From: Solobacterium sp.
GTDB lineage: Bacteria; Bacillota_I; Bacilli_A; Erysipelotrichales; Erysipelotrichaceae
DNA: 53,915 nt
Direction of reading: 5' to 3'
Assembly: GCA_017469355.1 (NCBI GenBank)
Contig: JAFUGM010000054.1
Span: forward strand, 1-53,915
Position 1 is the first letter of the stretch. Every line of letters begins with the position of its first letter. Shown here piece after piece: positions 1-7,025 of the stretch. Both the position numbers and the translations under genes were made by a program. The notes beneath the pieces were generated by a model, which saw only the letters and a program-made list of their open reading frames with translations, was not told the origin of the DNA and searched no databases.

Positions 1-1878
1 GAAGATGAGGGAGAAGAGCCGGTAGAAGAAGTTGAATCTGTTGTGGAAGAAGAAGCAGAAGAAGCCGTGGTTGAAGAAGATGAAACCGAAGTTGTCTTTG
101 ATACCTATGATCTCTCCTATTTTGTGGGACAGAAAGATTTGGTGTTGCCATATGCGTGGAAGAAGACCAGAGATGTAAAAGAACGGATTTCTCCATATGA
201 AGCAGATTGGGATACCACAGATGCGGATGTTGTTGCGGTAGAAGATGGTCAGGTAACTGTGAATGGTGAGGGAGAAGCGATTCTTTCTACCGTGATTGAA
301 GGAGCCGAACTCAGAATTCATGTAACTGTAACTGAGGATCCGGAACTGGATGGATTCAATACAGACGGTGCAGATTACGAAGTTCTTACCGCTAACGAAG
401 ATGTGCTTCGCATTCCGACCAATAAATGGCCGACCATCGTACCAGAGGATGAAGATGACACTGTTACAGTTACGAGAAACCGTATTGTGGAAGAAAGCGG
501 AGCGTTCTACCTCATCACCGAGGATTTTGAAACAGACTGGGATGAGTTAGTGGGTAACATCGGTTCTTATCTTGGAGAAACCGATGAGGAAGACAATCAC
601 TATGTTGTCTTACTCCCGCTTCATGAAATGCTTGTAAACGAAGACTTCGAAGAGGATGGTACTGCGAAGGTTGAACTGCTGCCAGGGGATGTGTATCAGG
701 CATCTGATACGGTATATGTACTGATCTCTGAACGTGATTCTGTGGTTCAGCCGGAAGTAGATTCAGAGGGCTGGTATGATCTCAAAGATCTGAATGACTA
801 TGATCCGGGTGCGGATACCGGTCCGGAAAGTGATGCGCCATTCTACTACGAAAGCAAATACAACCCATATCCTGGAACCATTTCCAGCAACTGTACCTTT
901 GCGGTATGGGCAATTGCCAACCAGACATTAGGTGTACGGCTTCCCAATTGGGGAGATGCCGGGAACTGGTATCGCAGAGCTGGAATCTCCGGTTATGTGA
1001 CTGGTGAAACACCTGCGGCGAATTCCATTATTGTCTGGGATCATCATGTGGGATATGTCACTGCAGTCAGTGAGGATGGAACGATGCTGTACATCCGTGA
1101 AGGGAATTTTGGAAAGAAATACCATGAAGGGTGGTGGCCCGTATCCAACAGCCGTAATGGCATGAAGCTGTATGGCTATGTATATCTGACCGATGATACC
1201 GGTGCAGCGACAGAAGTTCCTTCTGTGGTGGTGGAAGAAGGCTTCCATGGCAGCGAAGAAGAATTCCTGCGTATTCTTGGTGAACTTGGTCTTGAGGCTG
1301 GAGAGAGAACCGAAGCCTATGATGAAGATGTTCCTGCGGGTGATATTCTCTCCTATACACCAACTGGAGAAGTGATGAAGGGAAGCGTAGTGAACTATAC
1401 GGTATCCCTTGGACAGGAAACACATGAGGAAACCATTGAGGTAACAAATTCCCTGCTGGGAATGAGCCGGCATGAAGTTCTTGTGTGGTTTGATAAATAT
1501 GGGTTAACCGGGCACCCGATCACCGAAGAAGGAACTGAGGATTCAGAAGATGGAACCGTTAACTGGGTTCGTACTGGAAGTTATAGAAAAGGTGATCTTG
1601 TAGACTTCCGGCTGAAACATGAAGAGAAGCCTGTAGAATCGGATCAGGAAGAAGTGCCGTCAGAGCCAGAAGAACCTCAGCCGGTACCTACCGAAGCACC
1701 AGAATTCATTGAAGAACCTGTCATTCCTCAGGAAGAACCTGTGTATGAGGTGATTGAAGAAGAACCGGAATCTCCGATTGAAGAAGAGATTGTAACTGAA
1801 GAGATACCGGAACAGCCACAGGAAGAAGCTCCTGTTATGGAAGAAGAGCCGATGAATGAGGAGTATCCGGCGGAGTAA
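1..1878 (+). CDS. Secreted CHAP-PASTA cell-wall protein, 3' part (5' end outside window)
   Basis: The frame is open from the first base, so the true start and any signal peptide lie upstream; the GTG at 43 is only an internal valine codon. Counting from base 1, a CHAP amidase/peptidase domain lies at about residues 280-385, with the nucleophile Cys298 (context SSNCTFAVWA) and His349 (context HHVGYV). Two PASTA-like repeats follow at about 405-475 and 478-540. The last 80 residues are a Glu/Pro-rich tail with no LPXTG sorting signal. CHAP enzymes cut peptidoglycan peptides and PASTA domains bind peptidoglycan, so a secreted wall hydrolase is likely. The region before the CHAP domain is not recognised. 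A terminator follows 25 bp downstream. Confidence 0.8.
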   Translation, partial: EDEGEEPVEEVESVVEEEAEEAVVEEDETEVVFDTYDLSYFVGQKDLVLPYAWKKTRDVKERISPYEADWDTTDADVVAVEDGQVTVNGEGEAILSTVIEGAELRIHVTVTEDPELDGFNTDGADYEVLTANEDVLRIPTNKWPTIVPEDEDDTVTVTRNRIVEESGAFYLITEDFETDWDELVGNIGSYLGETDEEDNHYVVLLPLHEMLVNEDFEEDGTAKVELLPGDVYQASDTVYVLISERDSVVQPEVDSEGWYDLKDLNDYDPGADTGPESDAPFYYESKYNPYPGTISSNCTFAVWAIANQTLGVRLPNWGDAGNWYRRAGISGYVTGETPAANSIIVWDHHVGYVTAVSEDGTMLYIREGNFGKKYHEGWWPVSNSRNGMKLYGYVYLTDDTGAATEVPSVVVEEGFHGSEEEFLRILGELGLEAGERTEAYDEDVPAGDILSYTPTGEVMKGSVVNYTVSLGQETHEETIEVTNSLLGMSRHEVLVWFDKYGLTGHPITEEGTEDSEDGTVNWVRTGSYRKGDLVDFRLKHEEKPVESDQEEVPSEPEEPQPVPTEAPEFIEEPVIPQEEPVYEVIEEEPESPIEEEIVTEEIPEQPQEEAPVMEEEPMNEEYPAE

Positions 1879-1902
1879 GTAATCTGATCATTGGTAGTCC
1901 AG

Positions 1903-1930
1903 AAAGAGCACGCAATCGTGCTTTTTCTTC
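1903..1930 (+). terminator. Rho-independent terminator after the CHAP-PASTA gene
   Basis: A 10-bp stem (1903-1912 with 1917-1926, core AGCACG/CGTGCT) and a CAAT loop run into a T-rich tract (TTTTTCTT). It lies 25 bp after the stop codon. Confidence 0.85.
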
Positions 1931-2060
1931 GCGACTTCTATTAGTTATAAATGAGTGATAATCGGATGAGGGGATAAGAAAACAGATCAAAAAATTTCAT
2001 CGAAAAAGCGGGGGATTTGAAATTGCCTCGCTAAATAACAAGTAAAGGAGGTTTTTCAAA

Positions 2061-2846
2061 ATGAGAAAACCAGATGATGAATTCATCCCGTTGCGGGATA
2101 ACTTCATGTTCGACTCTGTCTTTACAGAAGAGCACTTCTTCCGGGGACTATTCCGAGCGATTCTTCCGGAAGTGACTGTTGGAGAGTTGGAACAATTTGC
2201 GGCCATCCCGTTTTCACATGGATATGAGGCACACCCTGATGTCTATGGGGAAGACGAAACACAGGCCATGGCGGTAGAACTGGAGGCGGATATCTCAGAA
2301 TTCCTGATCAGATGGAATGGGTTTTACCGATTAAATATCGATAAATCCCTGTCGCATAAAGCAAAGAGATGGGAGGAGATGAAAGATCTCCGGATGATCT
2401 TCATTGCGTTAAGCGACATGCTTGGGGCAGGAAGAATGGTTTACAAAATAGGGACGATGCTCGAGCATACAGACAAAATGATGAATGACGGCGTGTATAT
2501 GTATTACATCAATGCGGCTGGAGAGCCAACGCCAGATAGACCGGGCCTAAATGCATTCTGTCATTACCTGTTAACCGGGGAACCAGGAGAGGATGCGTTT
2601 GTAAAAGAGATTCATGAAGAAGTACTGCGATTAAACAGAAGTAAAGAATGGAGGGAAACACGCAGAACCATGTTCAATTACGTTATTAATGAAGTTCACA
2701 AGGGCAGGGAAGAAGAGCGAGCAGAAAATATGCGGAGGTTATTTCGCTATTTCATCCGGAAAGGAATGAATGATGCGGATGCCTGTCAGGAGATTGCGGG
2801 TGTCTTTGGACTGTCCGTCGATGAAGTGAAAACAGCAGTAAGCTGA
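2061..2846 (+). CDS. Rpn-family (PD-(D/E)XK) nuclease-like protein
   Basis: This 261-residue protein matches the Rpn / PD-(D/E)XK nuclease family transposase group. The N-terminal layout FIPLRDNFMFDSVF and the segment HPDVYGEDETQAMAVELEAD (about residues 56-76) fit its catalytic core. The family is known for RecA-independent DNA cleavage and often occurs in multiple copies. The usual ExQ triad ending reads VELEAD here, so the last polar catalytic position may be lost and activity is uncertain. The C-terminal region (about 200-261) is charged and helical and ends in a segment resembling a small HTH. Start chosen at ATG 2061 behind AAAGGAGG (2043-2050). It is a single-gene unit, with a new promoter downstream. 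Confidence 0.75.
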   Translation: MRKPDDEFIPLRDNFMFDSVFTEEHFFRGLFRAILPEVTVGELEQFAAIPFSHGYEAHPDVYGEDETQAMAVELEADISEFLIRWNGFYRLNIDKSLSHKAKRWEEMKDLRMIFIALSDMLGAGRMVYKIGTMLEHTDKMMNDGVYMYYINAAGEPTPDRPGLNAFCHYLLTGEPGEDAFVKEIHEEVLRLNRSKEWRETRRTMFNYVINEVHKGREEERAENMRRLFRYFIRKGMNDADACQEIAGVFGLSVDEVKTAVS

Positions 2847-2871
2847 ACGCTGCGGCTTAGATTTCCTGGCG

Positions 2872-2887
2872 CATGGTTTCAACCATG
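2872..2887. repeat. Perfect inverted repeat between rpn-like gene and regulator promoter
   Basis: Arms CATGGTT (2872-2878) and AACCATG (2881-2887) flank a 2-nt centre. There is no T-tract, so it is not an obvious terminator. It lies 35 bp upstream of the -35 box of the XRE gene and could be an upstream protein-binding site; that role is inference. Confidence 0.45.
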
Positions 2888-2921
2888 ACTCAAATCAACG
2901 AAGCAGTCGTTCATTTTCCCT

Positions 2922-2950
2922 TTGACAATCTTATGCAGGATGCATATGAT
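2922..2950 (+). promoter_or_regulatory. Strong sigma-A-type promoter of the XRE-protease operon
   Basis: A -35 TTGACA (2922-2927), 17-nt spacer and -10 TATGAT (2945-2950) are near consensus. Transcription should begin around 2957, just before the palindrome at 2961-2979. Confidence 0.85.
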
Positions 2951-2960
2951 GTAAATGGAA

Positions 2961-2979
2961 GTTGCGCATCATGCGCAAC
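2961..2979. promoter_or_regulatory. Palindromic operator, likely bound by the adjacent XRE repressor
   Basis: Perfect 9-bp half sites GTTGCGCAT and ATGCGCAAC surround one central base. The site covers about +5 to +23 of the predicted transcript and ends 13 bp before the XRE start codon. A dimeric repressor bound here would block initiation, so negative autoregulation is inferred. Confidence 0.7.
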
Positions 2980-2992
2980 ATAGGTACAAAGT

Positions 2993-3385
2993 ATGGAATT
3001 TGCGGAGAAACTGAAGAATATACGTATTTCAAAAGGGTGGTCACAGGAGGAGCTGGCAGAGAAAAGCGGGATTTCCCGAAGAACCATTCAGAATTATGAG
3101 AGTGGAAATATGCTGCCAAAGAAACGATCCTCCTATACCGTCCTTGCGGATACCTTCGGTATTGATGAGAATGTTCTGCTGGACCCCAATATTGACTTCG
3201 TGCTTCGGGCAAACGAGCAGTATGGCGATAATGCAATGCGGCAGGCAATGGATCTTGTCGCAGATGTAAGAGCGTTGTGGGCCGGAGGTGAAATGGAAGA
3301 AGAGGACATGGATGAAATCATGCGCTCGCTTCAGGAAGCATATCTGGAAGCGAAACAGAAAGCGTTTGGGAGGAAGTCAAAATGA
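2993..3385 (+). CDS. XRE-family repressor (ImmR-like)
   Basis: This 130-residue protein has a cro/C1-type HTH at about residues 6-60 (core SQEELAEKSGISRRTIQNYESG), the DNA-binding fold of phage and ICE repressors. An acidic helical C-terminal part (about 70-125) probably dimerises or contacts the protease. It has its own near-consensus promoter with an operator palindrome in the leader. The stop codon overlaps the next gene's start (ATGA, 3382-3385), so the two are translationally coupled. An XRE repressor paired with an ImmA/IrrE-type protease is the ImmR-ImmA arrangement known from ICEBs1, where the protease destroys the repressor after damage or a signal. The start ATG has only a weak AGG upstream (2982-2984). 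Confidence 0.85.
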   Translation: MEFAEKLKNIRISKGWSQEELAEKSGISRRTIQNYESGNMLPKKRSSYTVLADTFGIDENVLLDPNIDFVLRANEQYGDNAMRQAMDLVADVRALWAGGEMEEEDMDEIMRSLQEAYLEAKQKAFGRKSK

Positions 3386-3903
3386 ACCTTACAGAAGAAC
3401 TGATTGCGGAATACAACACGAGAGATCCGTTTCGAATTGCCTTCCTGATGGGAATTGCTGTGAAGTTTATCAACACAAAGCGGCAGAAGGGACTATGCGC
3501 CATCTTCGATGATTATCCATTCATATTTATCAATCGCAATATGAGCGAACAGATGCAGAGGATGACATGTGCGCATGAACTTGGCCATATTCTTCTGCAT
3601 AGAGATATTCTTTCCGGAAATGTGCCTCTTCTGGAATATGAACTGTTCGATATTCATAACTATACGGAGTATGAGGCGAATGTATTCGCGGCGAATCTTC
3701 TGATTGATGAAGAAGAACTGTATGAATATATGAAGAATGAAGCGGATGTGGTGTCGATTTCCTCCGCAATGGATATTAATGTGAATCTGTTGATGATCAA
3801 GATGATTGAAATGCGGAAGGATGGACAGGAACTGAATGTACCGTTTACTCCAAGCCGTAAATTCATGGGAACGATTGATGATAATGCATCATCGATGCAT
3901 TGA
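3382..3903 (+). CDS. ImmA/IrrE-family zinc metallopeptidase
   Basis: This 173-residue protein carries an HEXXH zinc site, HELGH at residues 65-69 in the context MTCAHELGHILLHRD. A third ligand candidate is Glu98 in YEANVFAANLL, the typical gluzincin-like layout of COG2856. Such proteases cleave the partner XRE repressor (ImmR, DdrO). It is coupled to the XRE gene by a 4-bp overlap, and the NUDIX gene starts 8 bp after its stop. The most economical reading is that it releases the adjacent repressor under stress. What signal activates it cannot be read from sequence. Confidence 0.88.
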   Translation: MNLTEELIAEYNTRDPFRIAFLMGIAVKFINTKRQKGLCAIFDDYPFIFINRNMSEQMQRMTCAHELGHILLHRDILSGNVPLLEYELFDIHNYTEYEANVFAANLLIDEEELYEYMKNEADVVSISSAMDINVNLLMIKMIEMRKDGQELNVPFTPSRKFMGTIDDNASSMH

Positions 3904-3911
3904 GGCGATTC

Positions 3912-4400
3912 ATGATACAGAAGTACTGTTCCGAATGCGGATCACCGCTGATTGAGAAAGAACTGGATGGAGAAGGAATCGTTCCGTTCTGCACATCCTG
4001 CGGGCAATATCGCTTTCCGCTGTATAACGTTGCGGTAAGCATGATCGTCATTGATGAAGCCACAAGCCGAATATTGCTGATTCAGCAGTATGGCAGACCA
4101 TTCTATATTCTGGTGGCTGGTTATGTGAATCGTACGGAACCACTCGAACATGCGGTCATTCGGGAAGTTCGTGAAGAAACCGGAATGACGGTATCTTCCG
4201 TTCGATTCAATCGAACAAAGTTCTTTGAGCTTTCCAATACGCTGATGTGTAACTTTACCGCATATGTAACGGATGCGGATCAACTGAATCCGAATGAGGA
4301 AATCGATTCCTGTGAATGGTTTACATTTGAGGAAGCTCGCGCCGCCATTAAACCGGGAAGTCTTGCGGCAGAGTTTCTGAACGCGTATCTGGACGAATAA
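3912..4400 (+). CDS. NUDIX hydrolase with zinc ribbon (NudC-like layout)
   Basis: This 162-residue protein begins with a four-cysteine zinc ribbon (C6, C9, C27, C30) followed by a complete Nudix box from Gly70 (G-x5-E-x7-RE-V-x-EE-x-G-M). The order resembles NudC NADH pyrophosphatase, but the SQPWPFPxS substrate motif that follows the box in NudC is replaced by NRTKFFELSN. The substrate is therefore probably another nucleotide diphosphate compound. ATG 3912 is preferred over an in-frame TTG at 3900 because GAGG (3902-3905) sits 6 nt upstream. It is the third gene of the XRE operon and may cleanse damaged nucleotides next to a translesion polymerase; that link is inference. Confidence 0.85.
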   Translation: MIQKYCSECGSPLIEKELDGEGIVPFCTSCGQYRFPLYNVAVSMIVIDEATSRILLIQQYGRPFYILVAGYVNRTEPLEHAVIREVREETGMTVSSVRFNRTKFFELSNTLMCNFTAYVTDADQLNPNEEIDSCEWFTFEEARAAIKPGSLAAEFLNAYLDE

Positions 4401-4414
4401 AAATAGAACTCGTT

Positions 4415-4428
4415 AAAACAGATGTTTT
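4415..4428. promoter_or_regulatory. Possible LexA/DinR-type SOS box upstream of the polymerase gene
   Basis: The core AACAGATGTT fits the Firmicutes SOS-box core AAC-RNRY-GTT, but the outer CG bases are A's here (AAAACAGATGTTTT). It lies 24 bp upstream of the Y-family polymerase start, next to a candidate -10 TATGCT (4432-4437). Position and gene content favour SOS control. The match is partial. Confidence 0.45.
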
Positions 4429-4452
4429 TGTTATGCTCGAAAGGAGGTGGTT

Positions 4453-5868
4453 ATGGATCAGTATGACCGGTTTCATCGGATCTATATCTGTATCGATCTG
4501 AAGTCTTACTACGCGTCTGTGGAATGTGTATATCGTGGTCTGGATCCATTGAAGACCAATCTTCTTGTGGCGGATGAAACCCGTTCGGACAAGACAATCT
4601 GTCTTGCGGTATCACCGAGTCTCAAAGCAATTGGGGTTCCCTCCAGACCACGCCTGTTTGAGGCAAAACAGAAGATCCGCCAGTATGAATGGAATCACTC
4701 TGTACATGTGGACTACATTGTGGCGATGCCGAGAATGGCGGAATACGAACGGATTTCCGCACAGATTTACTCCATATATCTGCGCTATGTGTCTGCCGAA
4801 GATATTCATGTTTACAGCATTGATGAATGTTTCATTGACGTTACACCTTACCTGCATCTCTATGAAGATGATGCACGGGCATATCATGTCAGTACTCCGC
4901 ATATGTTGGCGATTACCATGATTCGCGATGTGCTGAGTACGACCGGTATTACCGCAACGGTGGGAATCGGAACCAATATGTATCTGGCAAAGGTGGCGAT
5001 GGATATCGTGGCGAAGAAGACACCGGCAGATAAGGATGGTGTACGTATCGCAGAATTGAATGAAGAAAGCTATAAATATCTGCTCTGGGACCATCAGCCC
5101 CTGACGGATTTCTGGCAGATTGGACCAGGGAAATGCGCCAGGCTGAATCATGCGGGAATGTATACGATGGGACAGGTCGCAGAAGGATCGCAGAAGGATG
5201 AGGAATGGTTCTATAAGACATTTGGAATCGATGCGGAAATCCTGATTGATCACGCATGGGGAATTGAACCTGTATGCATGAAGGATATCAAGAGCTATCA
5301 CAGTTCTTCGCACAGCCTGAGTCTTGGGCAGGTGCTGGCCAGGCCATACTCCTTTGAGGAAGCACGGGTTGTGTTTATCGAAATGATCAATGATCTCTGT
5401 GCAGATCTGTTTCGGAAACATCTGACAAGCCGGGAATATTCGTACTGGGTCTGCTTCGATGCGAAGTCTCTGGAATGTAATCCGGACTATGATGGCCCGT
5501 TGTGTACAGACTTTTATGGACGTCTGTTCCCCAAATATGCCGTAGGAGGTGTTCGCTTCGCCAACCGAACCAACAGCACGTCTAATGTAGTTCATGCGAT
5601 GTTGGAACAATTCGACAGGAAGATTAATCGAAAGTTTTATATCCGTCGGTTTGGTATCGTGGCGGGCGATACGCTGGAAGGGGAATGTTATATCCAGCTG
5701 GATCTTTTTACGGATTATCAGGCGCTGGAGAAAGAACAGAGGATTCAGACAGCGATTCAGGAAATACGTGCCCGTTATGGGGCGAATGCGGTATTAATGG
5801 GAACGAATTATATGGAAGGAGGTACTGCCCGGGAGAGAAATCATCAGATTGGCGGGCATCGTGCATAA
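4453..5868 (+). CDS. Y-family translesion DNA polymerase (UvrX/YqjW-type, UmuC-like)
   Basis: This 471-residue protein shows the Y-family motifs ICIDLKSYYASVE near the N-terminus (first catalytic Asp) and YSIDECFIDVT (catalytic Asp-Glu) at about residue 121. Its end, NYMEGGTARERNHQIGGHRA, is typical of UvrX/YqjW polymerases. The sequence QLDLF (residues 415-419) is a canonical beta-clamp binding motif. Such enzymes copy damaged templates with low fidelity. Start chosen at ATG 4453, 5 nt after AAGGAGG (4441-4447). A YolD-like gene follows at 27 bp, the usual partner in Firmicutes. The 52-bp gap before it holds the possible SOS box, so it may have its own promoter besides read-through from the XRE operon. 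Confidence 0.92.
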   Translation: MDQYDRFHRIYICIDLKSYYASVECVYRGLDPLKTNLLVADETRSDKTICLAVSPSLKAIGVPSRPRLFEAKQKIRQYEWNHSVHVDYIVAMPRMAEYERISAQIYSIYLRYVSAEDIHVYSIDECFIDVTPYLHLYEDDARAYHVSTPHMLAITMIRDVLSTTGITATVGIGTNMYLAKVAMDIVAKKTPADKDGVRIAELNEESYKYLLWDHQPLTDFWQIGPGKCARLNHAGMYTMGQVAEGSQKDEEWFYKTFGIDAEILIDHAWGIEPVCMKDIKSYHSSSHSLSLGQVLARPYSFEEARVVFIEMINDLCADLFRKHLTSREYSYWVCFDAKSLECNPDYDGPLCTDFYGRLFPKYAVGGVRFANRTNSTSNVVHAMLEQFDRKINRKFYIRRFGIVAGDTLEGECYIQLDLFTDYQALEKEQRIQTAIQEIRARYGANAVLMGTNYMEGGTARERNHQIGGHRA

Positions 5869-5895
5869 ACAAGAAGGCTGGAAAGAGGAATTGGC

Positions 5896-6438
5896 ATGAC
5901 AAAACTGCCAAAGATCGGCTACCTGCGGGACCCGGTACCGTTCCAATATGAACAGGTACTCAGGAAAGGAAAACCATATCACAACGATGACTGGTTCGCC
6001 GCAAAGCACCCGCATATGGAGTATGGCAGACGGGCAAAGATCTTTGCGCCGTTCGCCGCACTGAAAGGATTTGAAGAGGAGGTGCAGTCCAAAGACATCC
6101 GGTATGAGAAACAACGGGAACTGGATCCGGATGAACTGAATGACCTGAATGAAACACTGAATCTATTACATGAACTGACGATCAACGGAAGAGCCGCAAA
6201 ACAGAATCACGTGCAGGCAGAAGTGGAATACTTTGAACTCTGTGAGGATTCGCATCATGAGGTCTATCATCGGATGGGAATCTATCATAAGCTTGTTGGA
6301 ACAGTGCGATGGGTAGATGGATCGGCGCAGAAACTGCGGATTGATGATACCGAACTTCCGTTTCAACATCTGTTTCGAATTCGGATTCTCTCTGAATCTG
6401 AAACAAACAGGTATACGGATGATTCTAACGTGGTATAA
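5896..6438 (+). CDS. YolD-like protein, partner of the translesion polymerase
   Basis: This 180-residue protein contains the YolD-like signature RAKIFAPFAALKGFEE (about residues 35-50), followed by a charged helix ELDPDELNDLNETLNLL and a beta-rich C-terminal half. YolD-like proteins are encoded beside UvrX/YqjW-type polymerases and have been proposed as UmuD-like accessory factors. It begins 27 bp after the polymerase stop, with GAGG 7 nt or more upstream of ATG 5896. Its partner role rests on family and neighbourhood. Confidence 0.8.
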   Translation: MTKLPKIGYLRDPVPFQYEQVLRKGKPYHNDDWFAAKHPHMEYGRRAKIFAPFAALKGFEEEVQSKDIRYEKQRELDPDELNDLNETLNLLHELTINGRAAKQNHVQAEVEYFELCEDSHHEVYHRMGIYHKLVGTVRWVDGSAQKLRIDDTELPFQHLFRIRILSESETNRYTDDSNVV

Positions 6439-6474
6439 CATAGAGGTTCAAAACTATGATTCAGGAGGCACAAC

Positions 6475-6660
6475 ATGGCAGAGATTAACAACAAAAATAA
6501 ACATGGGAGCTGGATTCATACCCGAATCGAAGATCCCGCTTCCGTTACCGGTTATTTCATTCTGCCGGAGTGCACATGCAGTGAATGCGGTTATGTCGCA
6601 AATTTCGAGCGGGAACGCTGTCCCCACTGTATGGCGGTCATGGACAAGAAAAGACAGTGA
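6475..6660 (+). CDS. Small four-cysteine zinc-ribbon protein
   Basis: This 61-residue protein has two CxxC knuckles near its end (CSECG and CPHC), separated by about 13 residues, which form a rubredoxin-like zinc ribbon. It has a good SD (AGGAGG, 6463-6468) before ATG 6475. It lies 36 bp after the YolD-like gene, and its TGA stop shares a base with the next ATG. Function is unknown. The tight packing suggests it belongs to the mutagenesis cassette, perhaps as a nucleic-acid or protein-binding factor. Confidence 0.7.
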   Translation: MAEINNKNKHGSWIHTRIEDPASVTGYFILPECTCSECGYVANFERERCPHCMAVMDKKRQ

Positions 6661-6914
6661 TGAATGGTATTTATAAAAAATACGTAGATGTAGATGTAGA
6701 GTGGAAAAAGGACGGTACGATTGTACCGACAGCGATTATATGGGGCACCGATCAGGGAATCGAGCGTTATGAAATCGACCGGATTCTCTCCGGCCCGAGT
6801 TCCCGCGCAAGCGCAGCGGGAGGCGTAGGAAAACGCTATGAAGTTCTGATTCAGAAACATAAACGCAATCTGTTTCTGGAGAAAGACAAATGGTTCGTGG
6901 AAAGTGTCAGGTAG
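6660..6914 (+). CDS. Small unknown protein at the end of the polymerase operon
   Basis: Translation from ATG 6660, overlapping the previous stop by one base (TGATG), gives 84 residues. The predicted chain is beta-rich: KKYVDVDVEWKKDGTIVPTAI, then a Ser/Gly/Ala turn (SGPSSRASAAGGVGKRY), then a basic stretch KHKRNLFLEKDKWFVE. The layout recalls small DUF6504-type proteins found beside Y-family polymerase genes in other phyla, but that resemblance is by eye only. A terminator follows, so this is the last gene of the cassette. Confidence 0.65.
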   Translation: MNGIYKKYVDVDVEWKKDGTIVPTAIIWGTDQGIERYEIDRILSGPSSRASAAGGVGKRYEVLIQKHKRNLFLEKDKWFVESVR

Positions 6915-6920
6915 TATAGC

Positions 6921-6963
6921 ACGGCAGGAACTTCCGATCTGGTAGGGAATGCCGTTTTCTTCT
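6921..6963 (+). terminator. Probable terminator closing the stress cassette
   Basis: Stem ACGGCA (6921-6926) with TGCCGT (6950-6955) is followed by TTTTCTTCT. The loop is long (23 nt), so the call is moderate. Confidence 0.55.
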
Positions 6964-6970
6964 GGCTCTG

Positions 6971-6998
6971 TTCACGTGACGAGGGAAAAGGTTAAAAT
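6971..6998 (+). promoter_or_regulatory. Weak candidate promoter of the PfkB kinase gene
   Basis: A -10-like TAAAAT (6993-6998) lies 27 bp before the start codon. The -35 match (TTCACG, 6971-6976, 16-nt spacer) is poor. Confidence 0.35.
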
Positions 6999-7025
6999 AA
7001 AGACAGAAACCGAGGAACATATCAT

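Noticed and set aside
4612-5610. 332-residue minus-strand reading frame inside the polymerase gene
   Set aside because: The plus strand encodes a full Y-family polymerase with all motifs; the antisense chain matches nothing.
2922-6914. Prophage or ICE remnant
   Set aside because: The XRE-protease pair suggested a mobile element, but no integrase, relaxase, structural gene or attachment repeat was found in the flanks.
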